The notes under the pieces: model-generated
What the model was told of the DNA's origin: nothing
Seen by the model: only the letters and a program-made list of their open reading frames with translations
Database searches by the model: none
Shown: piece after piece, positions 16,061 to 24,027 of the stretch
Layout: each line of letters starts with the position of its first letter
How positions within the stretch are numbered: the first letter of the stretch is position 1
Position numbers and translations under genes: made by a program
Assembly: GCF_030849505.1 (NCBI RefSeq)
Contig: NZ_JAUJFI010000007.1
Coordinates: 1-64,000, forward strand
Length of the DNA: 64,000 nucleotides
Origin: Azospirillum isscasi
Lineage (GTDB): Bacteria > Pseudomonadota > Alphaproteobacteria > Azospirillales > Azospirillaceae
Reading direction: 5' to 3'

Positions 16061-18100
16061 TCAGGCATCCCCGAGCGATTGGGTCAGGCCCCGGTGCTTC
16101 AGCAGGGCCTCGATGCGCGGTTCGCGTCCGCGGAAGGCGGTGTACAGCTCCATCGGGTCGCGGGTGTCGCCCGACGAATAGATGGTCTTCAGCTTCGCCG
16201 CAAGATCCGGATCGAAGGGGTTGCCGGTTTCCAGGAACGCCTCGAACCCGTCGGCGTCGAGCACCTCTGCCCAGAGATAGGCGTAATAGCCCGCGGCGTA
16301 GCCGCTGCCGGCGAACAGATGCTGGAAATGGGTCGGGCGGTGGCGCACGGCGATCTCCGCCGGCATCCCGATCCTGTCCAGCACCGACCGTTCGAAGGCG
16401 GCCACGTCCGTGTCCGCGGCGTCGGCCCGGGTGTGGAACTCCAGATCCAGAAGCGCCGCCGCGGTGTACTCCACCGTGCCGAATCCCTGGTTGAAGTTGC
16501 GGGCGGCCAGCAGGCGGCGCAGCAGATCCTGCGGGATCGGCTCCCCGGTCCTGTAATGGCGGGCGTAGGTGGACAGCGTTTCCGGAACCGCCAGCCAGTG
16601 TTCGTAGATCTGCGACGGCAGCTCCACGAAGTCGCGGCGGACCGAGGTGCCGGACTGGCTCGGGTAGCGGACGTTGCTGAGGCAGCCATGCAGGAAATGG
16701 CCGAACTCGTGGAACAGCGTCTCCGCGTCGTCGAAGCTGAGGAGGGTCGGCTCGCCCTTCGAGAAGTTGTTGTTGTTGACGATGATCGGCGACACCGCGC
16801 CGTCGAACGTCTCCTGGTCGCGGTAGCTGCTCATCCAGGCGCCGGAGCGCTTGGACGGCCGGGCGAAATTGTCGTGCAGGAAGATGCCGACATGCCGCCC
16901 GTCCGTCTCCGTCACCTCGTAGACGCGGACATCGGGATGGTAGACCGGCAGGTCGGGGCGCTCGGTGAAGGTCAGCCCGAACAGGCGCCCGGCGGTGTCG
17001 AAGGCCGCGCGCACCATGTTCTCCAGCACGAAGTAGGGCTTCACCTCCGCTTCGTCGATGTCGTACTTGGCCTGCCGCACCTTCTCCGCATAGTAGCGCC
17101 AGTCCCAGGGGGCGATCGGCTCGTTCATGCCTTCCGCCCGGGCGCAGTCCTGAAGCTCCGCGCGCTCGGCGGCGGCCTTTTCCTTGGCCGGCCCCCAGAC
17201 CTGGAGCAGAAGCCGTTCGACGGCGGAGGTGTCCTTCGCCATGCTGTCGTCCAGCTTGAAATCGGCGTAGGTGGCGTAGCCCAGCAGCTTCGCCTGCTCG
17301 GTGCGGAGCGCGACGATTTCCCGGATCAGCGGGCGGTTGTCGTGCTCGCCCTCATGCTCGCCGCGGCGGATCCAGGCGTCGTAGGCCACCCGGCGCAGGT
17401 CGCGGCGGGCCGAGAAGGTCAGGAACGGCTCCACCGAGGAACGGGCCAGCGTGATGACGTATTTGCCCTCCTGCCCGCGCTCCTTCGCGGCCTGGGCGGC
17501 GGCGGTGCGCGCGAAGTCCGGCAGCCCGGCGAGGTCGCTCTCCTCCAGGACGAGCTGCCAGTCCTTCTCGTCGTGCAGCACGTTCTGGCCGAACAGCGTG
17601 TGCAGGGTCGCCAGCCGTTCCGTGATCGCGGTCATCCGCGCCTTGGCGTCGGGCGGCAGCAGCGCGCCGCTGCGCACGAAGCCCAGGTGCTGGCGCTCCA
17701 GCAGGCGCAACTGGTCGGGGGCGAGGTCCAGCGCCGCGCGCCGCTCATAGAGATCGGCGACGCGGGCGAACAGCGCCGGGTCCAGCGCGATGCGCATGGA
17801 ATGCTGGGCGAATTTCGGGGCGTAGTCGCGGGCGATGGTCTCCAGCGCGTCGGTGGTGTTGCTGGAGTTCAGGTTCCAGAACACGCCGCCGACCCGGTTC
17901 AGGAACCGCCCGCCGCGCTCCATCGCCTCGATGGTGTTGGCGAAGGTCGGGGCGTCGGGGTTGCCGGTGATCGCCTCGATCTCCGCGATGCTTTCCGCCA
18001 TGCCATGGTCGAAGGCGGGCGGGAAATGCTCGGCCTGGATGCGGTCGAAGGGCGGCAGGCCGAAGGGCGTGGTCCAGGTTTCGAAGAACGGGTTGCTCAT
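16061..18100 (-). CDS. dcp: M3-family peptidase, dipeptidyl carboxypeptidase type
   Basis: A 679-aa zinc peptidase of the M3 (thimet/Dcp) family. The ATG at 18100 (MSNPFFETW) follows AAGGGG and gives the normal length of Dcp; the frame runs on upstream into low-GC sequence that is not coding. The zinc motif HEFGH is at residues 464-468 and a third zinc ligand is expected in the following helix. No signal peptide, so it probably acts in the cytoplasm on peptides. Distinguishing Dcp from oligopeptidase A (PrlC) rests on length and general similarity and is not certain. Confidence 0.88.
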   Translation of the reverse strand: MSNPFFETWTTPFGLPPFDRIQAEHFPPAFDHGMAESIAEIEAITGNPDAPTFANTIEAMERGGRFLNRVGGVFWNLNSSNTTDALETIARDYAPKFAQHSMRIALDPALFARVADLYERRAALDLAPDQLRLLERQHLGFVRSGALLPPDAKARMTAITERLATLHTLFGQNVLHDEKDWQLVLEESDLAGLPDFARTAAAQAAKERGQEGKYVITLARSSVEPFLTFSARRDLRRVAYDAWIRRGEHEGEHDNRPLIREIVALRTEQAKLLGYATYADFKLDDSMAKDTSAVERLLLQVWGPAKEKAAAERAELQDCARAEGMNEPIAPWDWRYYAEKVRQAKYDIDEAEVKPYFVLENMVRAAFDTAGRLFGLTFTERPDLPVYHPDVRVYEVTETDGRHVGIFLHDNFARPSKRSGAWMSSYRDQETFDGAVSPIIVNNNNFSKGEPTLLSFDDAETLFHEFGHFLHGCLSNVRYPSQSGTSVRRDFVELPSQIYEHWLAVPETLSTYARHYRTGEPIPQDLLRRLLAARNFNQGFGTVEYTAAALLDLEFHTRADAADTDVAAFERSVLDRIGMPAEIAVRHRPTHFQHLFAGSGYAAGYYAYLWAEVLDADGFEAFLETGNPFDPDLAAKLKTIYSSGDTRDPMELYTAFRGREPRIEALLKHRGLTQSLGDA

Positions 18101-18717
18101 CAAGGCCCCTTGCTGACCGGTGACGGGAGACAGGCGGACATGGTGCCGCAACCGGTCCTCCGCCACAACATGCCGGTGGCCGCAGGGTACTCCGAACGCG
18201 CTGAAACAGCAGGAAAAGGCAGAGTAATATAGGATATTATGCCTGTAAACCGACGCTTGAACGACATTGATCCGGTGCCATATCCAACCGAGACACAAAA
18301 AGGCTTCAAATCTCTCCTAAAGTTTGTTAGCCTCCATCCAGTGACGGACAGCAATCGCTCTCTTGAGCGTGCTTCAATAGCGCAATTCGCCTTGTGCAAA
18401 TCCCTACAACAGCAGAATACTTCAGAGGTGAAGTCGGCATGGATGTATAGATAGTGTTTTTTGTTTGCTTCGATGGCCTTCAATTTCATGAGTCTTCGCA
18501 GATTTTGCGGTTTCTCATGTGATTTTACATCTCCTGTGGTTGGCGGGAGGCAGTCGCGCGGCGGCTGTCAGTTTTGTTGGCGTGCGGACGAAAGTCCTTG
18601 CCTTGCGTGCCCCACCACCCCGGCACGCCCCTGCTTCCAACGAAGGCTGCAAAACGGACCGGTCCCTTTCGGGGGCTGGAACCACACGCATTTTGCCAAG
18701 AGCGGAGGCACCAGCGG
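18101..18717. other. 617-bp gene-free gap with a low-GC patch
   Basis: From about 18220 to 18540 the DNA is clearly less GC-rich than anything around it (for example TAATATAGGATATTATG near 18226 and GTGTTTTTTGTTTGCTTCG near 18453). Short ORFs on both strands have no recognisable content and unusual codon use for this genome. It contains the promoter of the betaine transporter operon and possibly a remnant of acquired DNA. No RNA gene was recognised. Confidence 0.5.
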
Positions 18718-19914
18718 ATGACCGCGAAAATCGCCGTGAACGGCGTCACCCGGATTTTCGGGCGCCACCCCCGTCAGGCGCTCGACCTGCTGAAGGCAGG
18801 ACACTCCAAGGACGAGATCTTCAAACGGACCGGCCAGACCGTCGGTGTCCAGGACGCCAGCTTCGAGGTCGAGGCCGGCGAGATCTTCGTCATCATGGGC
18901 CTGTCGGGCTCCGGCAAATCGACCCTCGTCCGGATGCTCAACCGGCTGATCGATCCGACCGCGGGCGAGATTCTCATCGACGGGCGGGACATCACCAAAC
19001 TGTCGCGCGCCGACCTGACCGAGCTGCGGCGGCGCGACCTGGGCATGGTGTTCCAGTCCTTCGCCCTGCTGCCGCACCTGCGGGTGTGGGAGAACGCGGC
19101 CTTCGGGCTGGAGATCGCCGGGGAAAGCCTGAAGGCCCGGCGCGACAAGGCGCAGCAGGCGTTGGACGCGGTCGGTCTCGGCGCCTACGCGGAGAGCTTC
19201 CCGCGGGAGCTGTCGGGCGGCATGCAGCAGCGCGTCGGCCTCGCCCGCGCGCTCGCCAACGAGCCGTCCGTGCTTCTGATGGACGAAGCCTTCTCGGCGC
19301 TCGACCCGCTGATCCGGACGGAGATGCAGGACGAACTGCTGCGCCTCCAGGCCGAGCGGCAGCGCACCATCGTCTTCATCAGCCACGATCTGGACGAGGC
19401 GATCCGCATCGGCGACCGGCTGGCCATCATGGAGGGCGGGCGGATCATCCAGGTCGGGCGCCCCGACGAGATCCTGAAGCAGCCGGCCAACGACTACGTG
19501 CGCTCCTTCTTCCGCAACATCGACGTCACCAAGATCCTGACCGCGGGCGACATCGCGCGGCGCGATCAGGTGACGCTGATCCGTCACACCGGCGAAGGCC
19601 CGCGCGCCGCCGTCCGCCAGCTGCGCGAGCGCGACCGCGAGTTCGGCTATGTCCAGGACGGGCGCCGCCGCTTCCACGGCGTCGTGTCGGTGGAGACGCT
19701 GGTCACCGCCATCGAGCGGCACAACGGCTCCGCCACGCTGGACGAGGCGCTGCTGCCGGGCATCGAGCCGGTGCCCGCCGACCTGCCGATGGACGAGGTG
19801 CTGCCGCGCATCGCCTCGGCCCCGTGCCCGCTGCCGGTGGTGGACGGGCAGGGCGCCTATGTCGGGGCGATCTCCAAGACCGCCTACCTGGAAACCCTCG
19901 GACGGACGCGCTGA
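18718..19914 (+). CDS. Glycine betaine/proline ABC transporter, ATP-binding subunit
   Basis: A 398-aa ProV/OpuAA-type ATPase. ATG at 18718 with GGAGG upstream; the longer frame to 18574 is not supported. Walker A GLSGSGKS at about residues 61-68, signature [15 protein letters not shown] at about 164-178, Walker [14 protein letters not shown] after it. The N-terminal helical extension ([19 protein letters not shown]) is typical of this subfamily, and the C-terminal 120 residues are the CBS-like regulatory part that senses ionic strength in OpuA. The permease gene starts 2 bp after its stop. Confidence 0.92.
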   Translation: MTAKIAVNGVTRIFGRHPRQALDLLKAGHSKDEIFKRTGQTVGVQDASFEVEAGEIFVIMGLSGSGKSTLVRMLNRLIDPTAGEILIDGRDITKLSRADLTELRRRDLGMVFQSFALLPHLRVWENAAFGLEIAGESLKARRDKAQQALDAVGLGAYAESFPRELSGGMQQRVGLARALANEPSVLLMDEAFSALDPLIRTEMQDELLRLQAERQRTIVFISHDLDEAIRIGDRLAIMEGGRIIQVGRPDEILKQPANDYVRSFFRNIDVTKILTAGDIARRDQVTLIRHTGEGPRAAVRQLRERDREFGYVQDGRRRFHGVVSVETLVTAIERHNGSATLDEALLPGIEPVPADLPMDEVLPRIASAPCPLPVVDGQGAYVGAISKTAYLETLGRTR

Positions 19915-19916
19915 CC

Positions 19917-20855
19917 ATGGAATTCAAGCTTCCCATCGGCGATTGGGCCGACACCGCCGTGCTGTTCCTTCTGGACCATGCGCAATGGCTGTTCGACGGC
20001 ATCGACCTCGCGGTCGGGGCGGTCGCGGACGGCGTTCAGACCGCCCTGACCGCGCTGCCCGGGGTGGCGCTGGCCGCCATCGTGGTGCTGATCGGGCTGT
20101 GGCGGAACGGCTGGCGCTTCGCGCTGTTCGCCGCGGCCGCGCTTCTGGTCGTCGCCGGGCTGGGCATGTGGCACCAGACGGTGGACACGCTGGCGCTGGT
20201 GCTGACGGCGACCGCCATCGCCCTGGTGGTCGGCGTTCCGCTGGGCATCGTCGCGGCGCGCAACGACCGGGTGGAGACGGTGGTCCGCCCGGCGCTCGAC
20301 CTGATGCAGACCATGCCGGCCTTCGTCTACCTGATCCCGGCGGCCATGCTGTTCGGGCTGGGCCGGGTGCCGGGGATCATCGCCACGATCATCTTCGCCA
20401 TGCCGCCGGTCGTCCGCCTGACCAGCCTGGGCATCCGGCAGGTCCCGCACGAGCTGGTGGAGGCCGGCCTCGCCTTCGGCTGCACGCCGCGCCAGCTTCT
20501 GTTCAAGGTGCAGATGCCGACGGCGCTGCCGTCGATCATGGCGGGCATCAACCAGACCATCATGCTGTCGCTGTCGATGGTCGTGATCGCCTCGATGATC
20601 GGGGCGGGCGGCGTCGGCAACGAGGTGCTGCGCGGCATCCAGCGGCTGGACATCGGCCTCGGCGTCGAAGGCGGGCTGGCCGTGGTGATCCTGGCGATCC
20701 TGCTCGACCGCATCACCCAGAGCTTCGGAACCACGGACACGGCGGGCCGCAGCCCCCGGTCCGTCCTGCGCGCCCTGCTGAGCCGCCGCCTTGCGGCCCA
20801 GCCGAAGGACGGCGCGCACCTGTCTCCCACGCACGGAGTCACGGAAGCGGGATGA
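19917..20855 (+). CDS. Glycine betaine/proline ABC transporter, permease
   Basis: A 312-aa ProW/OpuAB-type permease with about seven hydrophobic segments. The binding-protein-dependent transport motif is LVEAGLAFGCTPRQLLFKVQMPTALPS (shown by its parts around residues 180-205), and the MPAFVYLIPAAMLFGLGRVPG segment is strongly conserved in the family. It starts 2 bp after the ATPase gene and precedes the binding-protein gene by 40 bp. Confidence 0.92.
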   Translation: MEFKLPIGDWADTAVLFLLDHAQWLFDGIDLAVGAVADGVQTALTALPGVALAAIVVLIGLWRNGWRFALFAAAALLVVAGLGMWHQTVDTLALVLTATAIALVVGVPLGIVAARNDRVETVVRPALDLMQTMPAFVYLIPAAMLFGLGRVPGIIATIIFAMPPVVRLTSLGIRQVPHELVEAGLAFGCTPRQLLFKVQMPTALPSIMAGINQTIMLSLSMVVIASMIGAGGVGNEVLRGIQRLDIGLGVEGGLAVVILAILLDRITQSFGTTDTAGRSPRSVLRALLSRRLAAQPKDGAHLSPTHGVTEAG

Positions 20856-20895
20856 ACCGCCATCCCCAAAGCCATACAGGACAAAGGATTTTTGC

Positions 20896-21792
20896 ATGAG
20901 ACGCACGTTTCTGAAGATGATGGCCCTCGGTGTCGCCGCCGTGATCGGCGGCACCGCCCTGTCCTCCGCCGGGGCCGCCGCCGAGGACCGGAAGCCGGTC
21001 CGCATCGGCTGGACCGCCTGGTCCGACGCCGAGGCGGTGACCAAGCTCGCCCAACGCCTCATCCAGGAACGGCTGAACCAGCCGGTGGAGCTGGTGCTTG
21101 CCGACATCGGCCTTCAGTATCAGGGGCTTGCCAAGGGCGACCTGGATTTCATGATGATGTCCTGGCTGCCGACCACCCACGCCTCCTACCTGGGCAAGGT
21201 GGGCAAGGACATCGTGCCGCTGGGCATGCTCTACACCCGCGCCCGCCTGGGCTGGGCCGTGCCGGACTATGTGCCGGAAGATCAGGTGAAGACCATCGCC
21301 GATCTGGCGAAGCCCGAGGTCCGGGAGAAGCTGAAAGGCAAGATTCAGGGCATCGACCCCGGTTCGGGCCTGATGCAGGTGTCGGAGAAGGCGCTGAAGG
21401 GCTATGGCCTGACGGATTACGAGCTGGTGTCCGCCAGCGGCGCCGCGATGACCGCCGCGCTCGGCCGCGCCGAGCGGCGCGAGGACTGGATCGCCGTCAC
21501 CGCCTGGAGCCCGCACTGGAAGTTCGCCAAGTGGAAGCTGCGCTACCTGGAGGACCCGAAGGGCTCGCTGGGCGGGCTGGAGCGCGTCCACGTCATGGCC
21601 CGCAAGAATTTCTACCAGGACCACCCGGAGGTCGCCGAGTTCCTGACCCGCATGTATCTGCCGCTGGAGGATCTGGAGAAGATCATGCTGGAGGCCGACG
21701 TCACTTCCTATGAGAAGGCGATCGACAGCTACATCACCAACAACAGGCAGCGGGTGGACTATTGGGTGACCGGCGCGATGCCGGCCTCGTGA
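20896..21792 (+). CDS. Glycine betaine-type substrate-binding protein
   Basis: A 298-aa periplasmic binding protein (OpuAC/ProX type). ATG at 20896 with AAAGGA upstream; the N-terminus MRRTFLKMMALGVAAVIGG is a signal peptide ending near AGAAAED. Conserved features include VRIGWTAWSDAEAVT, MMSWLPTTHASY and the late WSPHWKFAKWKLRYLEDP, where Trp residues build the aromatic box for the quaternary ammonium group in this family. The exact ligand (glycine betaine, proline betaine, choline) is not determined. A strong terminator follows. Confidence 0.92.
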   Translation: MRRTFLKMMALGVAAVIGGTALSSAGAAAEDRKPVRIGWTAWSDAEAVTKLAQRLIQERLNQPVELVLADIGLQYQGLAKGDLDFMMMSWLPTTHASYLGKVGKDIVPLGMLYTRARLGWAVPDYVPEDQVKTIADLAKPEVREKLKGKIQGIDPGSGLMQVSEKALKGYGLTDYELVSASGAAMTAALGRAERREDWIAVTAWSPHWKFAKWKLRYLEDPKGSLGGLERVHVMARKNFYQDHPEVAEFLTRMYLPLEDLEKIMLEADVTSYEKAIDSYITNNRQRVDYWVTGAMPAS

Positions 21793-21799
21793 CGGAAGG

Positions 21800-21829
21800 C
21801 GATGCGCGGCGCCGGAGCGCCGCGCATCG
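21800..21829. terminator. Bidirectional hairpin between convergent genes
   Basis: CGATGCGCGGCGC and GCGCCGCGCATCG form a perfect 13-bp stem with the loop CGGA. It lies exactly between the stop of the betaine-binding protein (plus) and the stop of the EamA transporter (minus). There is no T-tract. Confidence 0.75.
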
Positions 21830-21832
21830 GAG

Positions 21833-22777
21833 TCACCGTCCGGTGGAGTTGGCTTCGCGCGGCTCCGCCGTGGCCGGTGCGGACGAGGGTGCGGGGCGCC
21901 GGTCGCGGACCATCACGACCAGCAGGACGGCGCAGAGGATCAGCGCCAGCGCGGCGAAGGTGCGCAGCGGCGGCGTCTCGCCCAGCACGACGATGGCCCC
22001 GGTGACGCCGATCACCGGCACGATCAGCGAACTGACCGACGCCTGCGCGACGCTCAGCCGCCGCACGATGGCGAACCACAGCAGATAACCGCCGACCATC
22101 GCCACCAGCAGATGGAAGACCAGAGCGACCGCCACCCGCGGCTCCAGCGCCAGCGTCGGGGCGGGGTCCAGCGCCAGGGCGAAGGGCAGCACCACCGGCA
22201 GGGAGATGGCGAACTGCCAGCCGGTGATGGCGTTCGGACCCATGGTCCAGGCCGTCCGCTTGATCAGGACGTTGCCCAGCGCCCAGCACAGCGCGCCGGT
22301 CAGCATGAAGGCCGGGCCGAGCGGCAGGGCGCCCATCCGCGCCAGATCGGGACCGAGCAGAACGGCCAGCCCGGCCAGCCCGCAGGCCAGCCCCATCCAC
22401 TGGCGCGGCCCCGGGCGCTCGCCCAGGATCGGGATCGCCAGCAGCATCGCCCAGGCCGGCATGGTGTAGGCGATGATGGCCGCCCCGGAGGTCGCCATGT
22501 TCATCTGCCCGAAGGCGGAGCAGATGTTGAATCCCGCCATGTTCAGCAGGGCGACGGCGAACAGCGGCCAGCGCTGCCCGCGCGGCACGGCGAGCGATTC
22601 CCCGCGGGACCGCGCGTAGGCGAACAGCACCGCCGCTCCCACGGCGAATCCCAGGCTGCGCAGCGTCCAGGGCTGGATCTGGGTGAGGATGATCTTGACG
22701 GCGGGCCAGTTCAGGCCCCAGCAGACGCTGATGAGGCCCACCAGCGACAGATCCAGCGCCCGAGCGCGGCTTATCAT
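21833..22777 (-). CDS. EamA/DMT-family transporter
   Basis: A 314-aa membrane protein with about ten hydrophobic segments in two EamA repeats, starting MISRARALDLSLVGLISVCWGLNW. Signature pieces include LGLNWPAVK-like and LGERPGPRQWMG before helix 5, and LGETPPLRTFAALALILCA near the end. The frame is open upstream to 22936, but that part runs into a repeat element. It is the last gene of the minus-strand catabolic cluster, 237 bp after BKACE, so it may export a product or be independently transcribed. Confidence 0.85.
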   Translation of the reverse strand: MISRARALDLSLVGLISVCWGLNWPAVKIILTQIQPWTLRSLGFAVGAAVLFAYARSRGESLAVPRGQRWPLFAVALLNMAGFNICSAFGQMNMATSGAAIIAYTMPAWAMLLAIPILGERPGPRQWMGLACGLAGLAVLLGPDLARMGALPLGPAFMLTGALCWALGNVLIKRTAWTMGPNAITGWQFAISLPVVLPFALALDPAPTLALEPRVAVALVFHLLVAMVGGYLLWFAIVRRLSVAQASVSSLIVPVIGVTGAIVVLGETPPLRTFAALALILCAVLLVVMVRDRRPAPSSAPATAEPREANSTGR

Positions 22778-22824
22778 GGCATGGGATTCCGGGTGTGGGG
22801 TGGTCGGGGGGATCGCACGTTCAC

Positions 22825-23003
22825 TTCCCTCTGCCCTCCGGGGAGAAGGAGGGGACCCGCCGCGAGAGCGGTGGGGAGGGTGAGGGGGCCGGTGCGCCTG
22901 GGGCGCACCGCCAAGGGGCATGCTGACCCTTGGCAATCCCCTGGCACAGGCTGCGCCTGTGCTGTCCCCTCACCCTGACCCTCTCCCCAGGGGAAGAGGG
23001 GAT
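22825..23003. repeat. Composite hairpin repeat of the CCCTCTCCC family (copy 2)
   Basis: Outer arms read CCCTCTGCCCTCCGGGGAGA on the left and CCCTCTCCCCAGGGGAAGAG on the right, with GGGTGAGGGG/CCCCTCACCC inside. Three further hairpins sit in the centre: GGTGCGCC...GGCGCACC, CCAAGGG...CCCTTGG and GCACAGGC...GCCTGTGC. It fills the gap between BKACE and the EamA gene. Confidence 0.75.
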
Positions 23004-23014
23004 TTCATATTTTC

Positions 23015-23959
23015 TCAGAACTTCACCGCGTCGCCGCCCTTCAGGGACAGCATGGCGCGGGCCTCGTCCGGGGTGGCGACCTCCAGGGCCAGCCCCTCGA
23101 TCAGCTTGCGGACCATGGCGACCTGCTCGGCGTTGGAGGTGGCGAGGCGCCCCGGACCGGCCCACAGATTGTCCTCCAGCCCGACGCGCACGTTGCCGCC
23201 CAGCGCCAGCGCCTGCGTGGCGATGGGCATCTGGTTGCGTCCGGCGCCCAGCACCGACCACACATACTGGTCGCCGAACAGCCGGTCGGCGGTCCGCCTC
23301 ATGTGCATCACGTCCTCCGGGTGCGGGCCGATGCCGCCCAGGATGCCGAACACCGACTGCACGAACAGCGGCGGCGTCACCAGCTTGCGGTCCAGGAAAT
23401 GGGCCAGCGTGTAGAGGTGCGAGATGTCGTAGCACTCGAACTCGAAGCGCGTCCCGTTGCCGGAGCAGGTCTTCAGGATGTGCTCGATGTCCTTGAAGGT
23501 GTTCTTGAAGACGAGGTCGCGGCTGCCCTCCAGATAGGGGCGCTCCCAATCGTGCTGGAACTCTGTGAAGCGGTTCAGCATGGGGAACAGGCCGAAGTTC
23601 ATCGTGCCCATGTTCAGCGACGCCACTTCCGGCTGGAAATGGGCGGCGGGACGCAGCCGGTCCTCCACCGTCATGGTGGCGCTGCCCCCGGTGGTGATGT
23701 TCACCACGGCCTTCGTCGCCTGCTTGATGCGCGGCAGGAAGCGCGCGAACAGCTCCGGGTCCTGGGTCGGGCGTCCGGTGTCCGGATCGCGGGCGTGCAG
23801 ATGGACGATGGCGGCCCCGGCCTCCACCGCGGCGATGGCCTCCGCCGCGATCTGGTCCGGGGTCACCGGCAGGTGCGGCGACATGCTCGGCGTGTGGATG
23901 GAGCCGGTGACCGCGCAGGTGACGATCACCTTGCGCGCGGTCTTCCTGGGCGTGGTCAT
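23015..23959 (-). CDS. Beta-keto acid cleavage enzyme (BKACE, DUF849)
   Basis: A 314-aa zinc enzyme of the Kce/BKACE family, which condenses a beta-keto acid with acetyl-CoA and splits it into acetoacetate and a new CoA ester. The zinc motif HLHARD is at residues 53-58 and NITTGGSATMTVEDRL at about 88-103; the family glycine-rich VLGAGRNQ lies near 240. ATG at 23959 follows GGAGG. The substrate differs between BKACE subgroups and cannot be read here. It lies 68 bp after the ThDP enzyme gene with a small hairpin repeat between them. Expected role: late step in a degradative route that feeds acetoacetate and acyl-CoA into central metabolism. Confidence 0.9.
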   Translation of the reverse strand: MTTPRKTARKVIVTCAVTGSIHTPSMSPHLPVTPDQIAAEAIAAVEAGAAIVHLHARDPDTGRPTQDPELFARFLPRIKQATKAVVNITTGGSATMTVEDRLRPAAHFQPEVASLNMGTMNFGLFPMLNRFTEFQHDWERPYLEGSRDLVFKNTFKDIEHILKTCSGNGTRFEFECYDISHLYTLAHFLDRKLVTPPLFVQSVFGILGGIGPHPEDVMHMRRTADRLFGDQYVWSVLGAGRNQMPIATQALALGGNVRVGLEDNLWAGPGRLATSNAEQVAMVRKLIEGLALEVATPDEARAMLSLKGGDAVKF

Positions 23960-23996
23960 GGTTTTTCCTCCCTTTGTCGTTTCCCTCGCCACGATC

Positions 23997-24019
23997 CCCT
24001 CTCCCGGAGCGGGAGAGGG
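23997..24019. repeat. Hairpin repeat of the CCCTCTCCC family (copy 3)
   Basis: CCCTCTCCCG-GAG-CGGGAGAGGG, a perfect 10-bp stem with a 3-base loop, in the junction between the ThDP enzyme and BKACE genes. Confidence 0.85.
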
Positions 24020-24027
24020 CCGCCTTT

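Noticed and set aside
15980-18232. 750-codon open frame opposite the M3 peptidase
   Set aside because: Shadow of a gene with an intact HEFGH motif.
18100-18489. 129-aa minus-strand ORF in the low-GC patch (Cys-rich middle)
   Set aside because: No ribosome-binding site, no recognisable family, and the last third overlaps the dcp leader. Reported only as an unusual patch.
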